Of a DNA stretch of 19,578 bases, positions 14,451 through 19,578 are shown in pieces. How positions within the stretch are numbered: the first letter of the stretch is position 1; every line of letters begins with the position of its first letter. A program made the translations under genes and the position numbers. Source of the DNA: Oscillospiraceae bacterium (GTDB taxonomy: Bacteria > Bacillota_A > Clostridia > Oscillospirales > CAG-272); the NCBI GenBank assembly GCA_015064195.1, contig SVSO01000029.1:1-19578 (forward strand). The letters are read 5' to 3'. The notes beneath the pieces are model-generated. The model saw nothing but the letters and a program-made list of their open reading frames with translations, did no database searches and had not been told where the DNA came from.

Positions 14451-14491
14451 GGATTTATGAATATTTTACCATAAATCCGTGTCTTCGTCAA
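14451..14491 (-). promoter_or_regulatory. Promoter of the ibrAB-like cassette with inverted repeat around the -10
   Basis: On the minus strand TTGACG (14491-14486), 17 bp, TAAAAT (14468-14463) with a TGg extension. The perfect 9-bp inverted repeat GGATTTATG (14451-14459) / CATAAATCC (14470-14478) brackets the -10 with a 10-base spacer, a likely operator. Confidence 0.78.
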
Positions 14492-14509
14492 GAAACGACT
14501 TGTAAACAA

Positions 14510-14539
14510 TCAAAAGAACCTGTACAGTCGTACAGGTTC
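14510..14539 (-). terminator. Terminator of the lipoprotein/membrane-protein operon
   Basis: GAACCTGTAC (14516-14525) and GTACAGGTTC (14530-14539) form a perfect 10-bp stem with a 4-base loop. On the minus strand TTTTGATTGTTT follows. The stem begins inside the stop codon of the membrane-protein gene, an extremely compact arrangement. Confidence 0.85.
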
Positions 14540-16724
14540 ATGAGGTATGATTCCAGCTCCGATGCGCCGCTATGAGCGCGGCAGGCGCGGCAAGGATGCA
14601 GACGGCGCCAAACAGGATGCGGGGGATTCCCGTCATCGGCAGCAGCACGAGAATGCCGCCGATGGTCAGCGCACGGACGGAATTTTTCGCCACGGCGGAG
14701 ATGGATGCCGTCAGCACACAAAGCAGGAGCGCACCTCCCCACTGCATCAGCGTATGCAGGATGAGGCCGCCGCCGACGGTCATTTTCACCGGAAGATCGC
14801 CGAATCCGGGCAGACTCTGGAGCGGCGCGTGGGCATAGTCGATGGGACAGCGGATCGCCAGCATCCGCGCGTCGATGGCGGTGAACCATGCGCACAGAGC
14901 GAGGGTGAGGATCAGCGAAAAGCCCAGCTTTGCGAGAAAGATCCGCCGCCTGCCGTGCCGTGTCAGCCGCAGGATCGCCGCGAAGCCGTCATCGTACTCC
15001 ATGGCGAACACGCCGCTGACAGTAAGCAGGATCGCCGCGGTCAATGCCGCATCCACCGGCGCGTTGAACCATCGAGATGCGCCTTCGTCAAAGAGAAACT
15101 CAGCGTCCGGATGCGCCGCCGACACTGCTTCCAGATGCGCCAGCCGCCCCTCCAGCAGTGCAAAGCCGCCGTCCGCATATTCGGCGTAATAATAGCGATT
15201 CTCGGCCCGGGCATAGGCTTCCGCGTCCAGTTCACCCTGCCGCCACGCTGTCTGCGCCGCCGGATATTCCGCCAGCGCCGCCTCAATGTAAGCCCGCTCG
15301 CCGTCGATGTAGGCGATTTTTTCTGCCGTCAGCGGCCCGGAAAGCCGCGCCATGTAGTCGGCAAATACCTGCTCATCCCCGCTGATTGAGGCGGCAAAAT
15401 AGCCGTGAGCGAGAAAAAGCTTGACGATGAGTGCCGCCGCCAGAATGAGCGCGCCCCGGCGATTGACAAAGAGCTTGTATCCTTCCCACAGGAAGAGCGG
15501 CATCCGGAGAATCCTCCCGGTGCCCTCACGTTTTTGCTCCTTCTGACGGGCGGCGGGATGGACGAGCAGTGCCGCACCGCCCGACAAAAGCATCACTGCC
15601 GCCGTGAAAGCGAGCAGGACGGCGGTATAATCCGAGCAGCCAAAGAGATGGAGGCCGCGGTATTTTTCAAAGAAGATCGAGCCTTGCGCCATGGCTGTGG
15701 GGCTGAATTTTGCCAGCCAGCCGAGGCTTTCGGCGGGATCGATGGCGTCAAGTGCAATGCCGATGCCGAGGATCACAGCACCCACAGTCAATGCAGCCGC
15801 TTCCCGCTCCGCCAGCTTTCCGATGAGTGCCGCCGTGACGGTCAATGCCGCCGTCATCAGCATCTGCACCGCCATCCGCAGAAATGCCAGCCCGCCGACG
15901 GTCAGCTGGTAGGGGCAGGCGGCGAAATCGTCCAGCAGCTGTGCGGGCACGCCGGGCGAGGACAGGCCGTATGCAATGGCAGCTGCCGACAGTGCGGCCG
16001 CCGTGAAAAGCAGTGTCAGCAGGGCGGAAATTGTCAGGCAGTAGGAAAGCTTTGCAAGGATGAGCGGGTGATGGCCGCGCCGTGACACCCGCAGGATCGG
16101 CGTCATTCCCGCCTGCGCTTCCCGACAGTATACACCGCCGGTCAGCAAAATTGCAGTGATGAGCAGGAGCAGTGACGGCGTTTCAAGGGCGAAAAATTCA
16201 TTCCATCCCCGAACCGCATGAACCGGCAGTTTGGCATCGAAGAATTTGTCATACCGCAGGAGAATGCCGCGATTGTAGCGATAGGCATAGCTGTCCGTGT
16301 CGGAAATATCCCGCAGTTTCTTCGCCGAATCCTGCAGCAGTGTGCCGATCATCCGCGTGTAGGCATCCGGCGCGCCGAGGATCGCTTCCACGTCGCCAAA
16401 AAGCTGTTCGTCGCCGTATCCGGGCTGATCGATGCGCACGTTTTCCATGTGTGCAAAGCCCGGCTCACCGCCTGACATGGATATGTAGATCGATGCCTCA
16501 TAAGCACGGCGGCGGGCGAGAAAATCCTCCCGGAGTGCCGCATATTCCGCTGTCCCGGCCATAGCCAGCAGCTCATCCTGCGCCGCGATCTGCTCCTTGT
16601 ATGCCGCCGTCAGCCCATCGCGGCACTGCCAGAGTGCCAGCGCAAAGCTGAGCATCAGCAAAATCGCCGCCAGAATCAGCCGGAACGGGGTGAGATTTTT
16701 CCGAAACTCAAATCCAACCAGCAT
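14538..16724 (-). CDS. Internally duplicated ABC-2-like multi-spanning membrane protein
   Basis: A 728-residue membrane protein built of two similar halves, each with a first transmembrane helix, a large extracytoplasmic loop, then about five more helices. The repeat is plain: GGVYCREAQAGMTPILRVSR (196-215) matches SGVFAMEYDDGFAAILRLTR (570-589), and LTVGGLAFLRM (274-284) matches MTVGGGLILHT (648-658). The architecture resembles ABC-2-type permeases whose E-x3-G-x2-I-L-R-x-[ST]-R-x-G segment follows the first long loop, but no ATPase gene is in the window. The ATG at 16724 follows the lipoprotein stop by two bases, with GGAG upstream, so the genes are co-translated. A role in export or in sensing with the lipoprotein is inferred. 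An earlier in-frame ATG (16802) would overlap the lipoprotein gene and is not needed. Confidence 0.82.
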   Translation of the reverse strand: MLVGFEFRKNLTPFRLILAAILLMLSFALALWQCRDGLTAAYKEQIAAQDELLAMAGTAEYAALREDFLARRRAYEASIYISMSGGEPGFAHMENVRIDQPGYGDEQLFGDVEAILGAPDAYTRMIGTLLQDSAKKLRDISDTDSYAYRYNRGILLRYDKFFDAKLPVHAVRGWNEFFALETPSLLLLITAILLTGGVYCREAQAGMTPILRVSRRGHHPLILAKLSYCLTISALLTLLFTAAALSAAAIAYGLSSPGVPAQLLDDFAACPYQLTVGGLAFLRMAVQMLMTAALTVTAALIGKLAEREAAALTVGAVILGIGIALDAIDPAESLGWLAKFSPTAMAQGSIFFEKYRGLHLFGCSDYTAVLLAFTAAVMLLSGGAALLVHPAARQKEQKREGTGRILRMPLFLWEGYKLFVNRRGALILAAALIVKLFLAHGYFAASISGDEQVFADYMARLSGPLTAEKIAYIDGERAYIEAALAEYPAAQTAWRQGELDAEAYARAENRYYYAEYADGGFALLEGRLAHLEAVSAAHPDAEFLFDEGASRWFNAPVDAALTAAILLTVSGVFAMEYDDGFAAILRLTRHGRRRIFLAKLGFSLILTLALCAWFTAIDARMLAIRCPIDYAHAPLQSLPGFGDLPVKMTVGGGLILHTLMQWGGALLLCVLTASISAVAKNSVRALTIGGILVLLPMTGIPRILFGAVCILAAPAALIAAHRSWNHTS

Positions 16725-16726
16725 TT

Positions 16727-18019
16727 TCACTCCAAATTCAGCCATGCAATGGTATTGTTCACAAAATTGATGCGCACCGTACTGCCCATGCGCCGGAACC
16801 ACTGCAGTCCGCCTTCGTTCATCACGTGCATATAATCGATGTAGAGATTATCGCCCACCACCGTGAAATTTCCGTTGGAGATCGGGATCTCTCCCTGACC
16901 GTCGAAGACCAGCTCCGGCGCGGTAAGAGAATCCCGCGCGACCCGCCAGATCCTGCCGCCGGTATAATCGGTAGCGATGCTTCCCCGGGGGGATTTGCCG
17001 TATTCGCGGGGATCGTATTGGGTATAATAGATGAAATCTCCGGTCATGTAAAAGCCTACGATCTGCTCCGTCGGCATGGCAAGCTCGCTCACCGTGAGAT
17101 CCTTTGCCACCCGATAGATGGTGCTGTGCTTGATGTCATACGGCCGCTCCATGTGCAGATCCAGCGATGCGACAAGCAGATAAAACGCGCCCTCATCGGC
17201 ATCGTACATGGTGTCGCGCACGCTGTACTCCGGCTCGAAGGTGAGCACGGTCTGGGGATGTTCCATCGCGCGGTCGGTGACATAAAACCGTCCGCCCGCC
17301 TGATCGACGAACCACATATGCTCCGCGTCCGCCATGACGCAGTTGACGGCACCCGTGTCGCTCATTTCCCGGATGACCGACACCTCTCCGGACGCAAGAT
17401 CGAGGCAGTTCCAGAGCCGCTCCTCCACCTTTGCCACCTCGCCCTCGCCGATCTTCTCACGGGTGTTGGTGTAGGTGGTGAAATGCAGCTCATTTCCGGC
17501 GATGAAGCTCAGATTATAGCGAACGGATCGCTCGTAGGTGGAAGCTTCGCTGAGCAGTTCCTCCACCGTGTCCGCCTCGATATCGATGCGGCAGAGGGAA
17601 TACTGCAGGCTGTCATCGTAGGATTGCCGGACGGCGTAGAGAATGTGCGCCTTCTCCGGATCGGCGAGAAGGTCGATGATGCCGGCATATTTGCAGTCGG
17701 ATTCCAACCTGTGTGTACACAGCGGATCGGGGCAAAGGATCTGCAGCTCCCCCGTCTCCCGGCTCACATAGGCCCACATATCCACCTTGTCGTCAGCCCG
17801 GCTGGTCATGGAAAAATACTGTCGGCCCGGCTCAAGATTGCCATCATCCGTGCCGAGGGAATATTCGCTCTCCGGTGTGAACCATTCGCCGATGGACTGC
17901 TGATAGGCATATTCGACGGATGGCGGTGCTGTGGTATCATATTTGGAAAGATCCACCTCATCCCCGCCGCACGCCGTCAGCATCAGACACGCCGCCGCCA
18001 GAATCTGCCAATATTTCAT
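16727..18019 (-). CDS. Predicted lipoprotein with beta-propeller-like repeats and Cys/His cluster
   Basis: A 430-residue predicted lipoprotein with signal MKYWQILAAACLMLTACGG (lipobox Cys17). The mature part is rich in short strand-turn units with aromatic/acidic repeats (MWAYVSRETGELQIL, HILYAVRQSYDDS, MWFVDQAGG, AFYLLVASLDLH, IYRVAKDLTV, NLYIDYMHV), suggesting a beta-propeller. A cluster CPDPLCTHRLESDC (Cys96, Cys101, His103, Cys109) is characteristic of a Clostridial lipoprotein group and could bind metal or form disulfides. I know no enzymatic role. It is the first gene of a two-gene operon with the duplicated membrane protein (two-base gap). An AAGGAGG site precedes the ATG. Confidence 0.8.
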   Translation of the reverse strand: MKYWQILAAACLMLTACGGDEVDLSKYDTTAPPSVEYAYQQSIGEWFTPESEYSLGTDDGNLEPGRQYFSMTSRADDKVDMWAYVSRETGELQILCPDPLCTHRLESDCKYAGIIDLLADPEKAHILYAVRQSYDDSLQYSLCRIDIEADTVEELLSEASTYERSVRYNLSFIAGNELHFTTYTNTREKIGEGEVAKVEERLWNCLDLASGEVSVIREMSDTGAVNCVMADAEHMWFVDQAGGRFYVTDRAMEHPQTVLTFEPEYSVRDTMYDADEGAFYLLVASLDLHMERPYDIKHSTIYRVAKDLTVSELAMPTEQIVGFYMTGDFIYYTQYDPREYGKSPRGSIATDYTGGRIWRVARDSLTAPELVFDGQGEIPISNGNFTVVGDNLYIDYMHVMNEGGLQWFRRMGSTVRINFVNNTIAWLNLE

Positions 18020-18057
18020 ACTGCATCCTCCTTGATTTTACGTTTGTGGTGTAATTA

Positions 18058-18087
18058 TAGTATACCACATCCAAGGAAAAATTGCAA
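18058..18087 (-). promoter_or_regulatory. Promoter of the lipoprotein/membrane-protein operon
   Basis: On the minus strand TTGCAA (18087-18082), 18 bp, TATACT (18063-18058) with a TGg extension. An overlapping TATAAT (18059-18054) has no partner -35 and is less likely. Confidence 0.6.
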
Positions 18088-18158
18088 TAGATATTTGTAG
18101 AATTAATAAAAAATCTGTGCCGCATCCTTATTTTGCCGTTTATTGCGGCCGAAAGATG

Positions 18159-19034
18159 TCATATCGCCGCAATGCCCGCGTTTCGCAGGTATTCTCCCGG
18201 AGGCATTCCGCAGACAGCGGTGAAGGTTTTGTAAAAGCCTGACGAGCTGCCGAATCCGCTGGCCATGGCGGCATCCAGCACGGTGTATCGCCCGCTGCTC
18301 AGGAGACGGATGGCATTCTGCACCCGGCATCTGGCAATGAATGCGCCGGGTGTCACGCCGGTGCAGCTGCGGAAAATGCGGGTGAAATAGCCCCGGCTCA
18401 GATTCAGCTTTGCCGCGAGCTCGCCCACGCTGAATTCCTCGCCGATGCAATGGTTGATCTCATGAACCGCCGCCGCGATCACCGCCGCCGCCGTCCGGCT
18501 GTCGGAATCTGCGGTGAGCAGTGCGGGTGATTTTTCGTGAATATCCGCCAGCAGAACGGTCACGGCGGCGGTCATCAGGGATGTGACCAGCGTGCGCCGC
18601 ACATCCGCATCCTTCATGGAAAACGCGCCGGGAAGCATATCAAAGAGTGTGTCGGCCTGACGAAATCCGGGCATTGTGCGATCCATGCGGGGACTGAATT
18701 CCGGTGCGCGGCTGTAAAACAGGCGCAGACAGTCCGTGTCCCGCCCGAACACCATGGGCAGAAATGCGAAAATATCCATCTCGATTTCACCATCCGCGCG
18801 GAGAAATTGCCGTACCTCCACATTGTTGACGGCGATGATGTCGCCCGCCTCAATGGCCACGGTGCGGCTTCCGATGCGCCAATCCGCCCTTCCCTTCCGG
18901 ATGCGCAGGATGCGGAGGGTGGTATACAGAAACGAGGCGGCACCGCTTTTTGGGATCTGCGGCAAACACAGCCGTTTGTATCCGGCAAGAAAACTGCCGT
19001 TGTCGGTGACGACGGCATCATATTGGTCATGCAT
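18159..19034 (-). CDS. AraC-family transcriptional regulator, divergent from an FAD oxidoreductase gene
   Basis: A 291-residue regulator. The N-terminal ~150 residues look like a cupin-type sensory domain (LRILRIRKGRADWRIGSRTV, EAGDIIAVNNVEVRQF). The C-terminal AraC domain has two helix-turn-helix units (FSVGELAAKLNLSRGYFTRI and TVLDAAMASGFGSSSGFYKT) and ends FTAVCGMPPGEYLR. GAGGTGA seven bases from the ATG supports the start. It is divergent from the FAD-dependent oxidoreductase gene across a 149-base intergenic region carrying two promoters, so that gene is the likely target (inference). A second, unrelated AraC gene lies at 10091-10942. Confidence 0.9.
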   Translation of the reverse strand: MHDQYDAVVTDNGSFLAGYKRLCLPQIPKSGAASFLYTTLRILRIRKGRADWRIGSRTVAIEAGDIIAVNNVEVRQFLRADGEIEMDIFAFLPMVFGRDTDCLRLFYSRAPEFSPRMDRTMPGFRQADTLFDMLPGAFSMKDADVRRTLVTSLMTAAVTVLLADIHEKSPALLTADSDSRTAAAVIAAAVHEINHCIGEEFSVGELAAKLNLSRGYFTRIFRSCTGVTPGAFIARCRVQNAIRLLSSGRYTVLDAAMASGFGSSSGFYKTFTAVCGMPPGEYLRNAGIAAI

Positions 19035-19051
19035 GGAATCACCTCATTTCA

Positions 19052-19080
19052 ATTGTAGCAGATTTCGTCCGCGCTGTCAA
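19052..19080 (-). promoter_or_regulatory. Promoter of the second AraC regulator gene
   Basis: On the minus strand TTGACA (19080-19075), 17 bp, TACAAT (19057-19052) with a TGC extension, a near-consensus promoter 18 bases before the ATG. Confidence 0.8.
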
Positions 19081-19120
19081 GAGAAAGTTACAAAAGTGGA
19101 GATTTGCGGGCGATTTTGAC

Positions 19121-19150
19121 AGGACAAACCGACAGTCGGCGTGATATAAT
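19121..19150 (+). promoter_or_regulatory. Promoter of the FAD oxidoreductase gene with spacer palindrome
   Basis: TATAAT (19145-19150) with a TGa extension. The best-spaced -35 is AGGACA (19121-19126, 18 bp); the perfect TTGACA at 19116 is 23 bp away, too far. A short palindrome, CCGACAGTCGG (19129-19139), lies in the spacer. The poor -35 spacing suggests dependence on an activator such as the divergent AraC protein. Confidence 0.65.
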
Positions 19151-19183
19151 GAGAATACCAATATTATTATGGGAGGTATCATC

Positions 19184-19578
19184 ATGAACGGATTTATCAC
19201 AGAACCTGCAAAGCAGATCCCCATCATACGCGAGGCGGATGTCTGCGTCCTCGGCGGCAGCTGCACCGGCGTATTTGCGGCTGTCCGTGCGGCGAGACTG
19301 GGAATGCGCGTGGTGCTCATCGAGCGGGAAAATATGCTGGGCGGCGCGGCAGTCACGGGACTTGTCAACATCTGGCATACGCTGATGGACATGGACAACA
19401 AGGAGCAGATCATCGCCGGTCTTACCGAGGAGGTCGTCAATCGTCTCCTGCTCCGAGGTGCCCTGACGGTGCAGAAAAGCCGCAGCTCCAGCTACAATTT
19501 CAACCCCATGGAGCTGACGATCCTGCTGGATGAGCTGGCTAAGGAGCACAAGATCGACCTGATGCTCCACACCTCCTA
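19184..19578 (+). CDS. FAD-dependent oxidoreductase, 5' part (runs off the window)
   Basis: The first 131 residues of a larger protein. The N-terminus has a dinucleotide-binding fold: VCVLGGSCTGVFAAVRAARL (21-40), then MRVVLIEREN ending in the acidic ribose-binding Glu, then MLGGAAVTGLVNIW, typical of the FAD-dependent oxidoreductases found beside carbohydrate genes in gut bacteria. The glycine motif is GGSCTG rather than GxGxxG, as is usual in that group. GGGAGGT at 19171-19177 gives a six-base spacing to the ATG. It is divergently transcribed from an AraC regulator. The substrate cannot be inferred from the visible part, and the C-terminal domains are outside the window. Confidence 0.85.
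   Translation, partial: MNGFITEPAKQIPIIREADVCVLGGSCTGVFAAVRAARLGMRVVLIERENMLGGAAVTGLVNIWHTLMDMDNKEQIIAGLTEEVVNRLLLRGALTVQKSRSSSYNFNPMELTILLDELAKEHKIDLMLHTS

Noticed and set aside
14411..14509. Longer N-terminus for the ibrA-like protein from the ATG at 14509
   Set aside because: The extension would cover the -35, -10 and operator; the TTG at 14410 has a well spaced AAGGAAG and gives a family-like N-terminus.
13031..14575. 514-codon plus-strand open frame antisense to the ibrA-like gene
   Set aside because: Shadow of the real minus-strand genes; it spans the ibrA promoter and has no start signal.
18103..18158. Possible terminator after the second AraC gene
   Set aside because: Only weak GCCGC/GCGGC pairing before an ATTTTTTATT run; stem and loop are too poor to call.
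1..19578. CRISPR array, rRNA or tRNA genes
   Set aside because: No regularly spaced direct repeats and no recognisable rRNA or cloverleaf segments were seen on reading both strands.

Overview
The window looks like a chromosomal segment of an anaerobic Gram-positive Clostridia (Oscillospiraceae/Christensenellales-like gut lineage; inference). The grounds are strong GGAGG ribosome sites, consensus sigma-A promoters with extended TGn -10 elements, single-membrane lipoproteins with LTGC/FTGC/LTAC lipoboxes, GPH and AraC genes typical of gut sugar users, and moderately GC-rich coding DNA. The first ~550 bases are visibly AT-rich and almost gene-free, and contrast with the rest.

Layout. (1) 1-584: 5' end of an XRE repressor gene (minus strand) with an operator-like inverted repeat around its own promoter, then a gene-poor AT-rich stretch. 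(2) 585-1430: a solo FeoA-domain gene (minus) with a near-perfect promoter and a DtxR/IdeR-type iron box, divergent from methylglyoxal synthase mgsA. (3) 1513-4584: a tightly overlapping four-gene plus-strand operon of ECF sigma factor, membrane-anchored putative anti-sigma factor, a conserved lipoprotein with a KPVIYLYPE motif, and a lipoprotein serpin. (4) 4622-10942: a minus-strand hexuronate/hexonate catabolic locus. An AraC regulator lies upstream of a consensus promoter that drives eda, kdgK, a fused acetylesterase/SMP-30 lactonase, an SDR (uxuB-type) and uxuA. A GPH-family sugar-acid symporter is divergent from the AraC gene (11121-12476). Together these would import a (possibly acetylated) uronide or sugar acid, take fructuronate to mannonate, KDG and KDPG, and yield pyruvate plus glyceraldehyde-3-phosphate. 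The uronate isomerase uxaC is not in the window.

(5) 12496-14410: a self-contained two-gene minus-strand cassette of an IbrA-like PP-loop (PAPS-reductase/DUF3440) protein and an IbrB-like ParB/sulfiredoxin-fold protein. It has its own promoter, a perfect inverted repeat around the -10, and its own terminator. (6) 14538-18019: a lipoprotein with a Cys/His cluster and an internally duplicated ABC-2-like membrane protein, co-transcribed. (7) 18159-19578: a second AraC regulator divergent from the 5' part of an FAD-dependent oxidoreductase.

The two most interesting systems are the sigma/anti-sigma/serpin operon, which could be a protease-sensing and protease-inhibiting envelope response, and the IbrA/IbrB cassette, whose biochemistry is largely open. 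Functional statements come from family recognition by eye; no database search was run.
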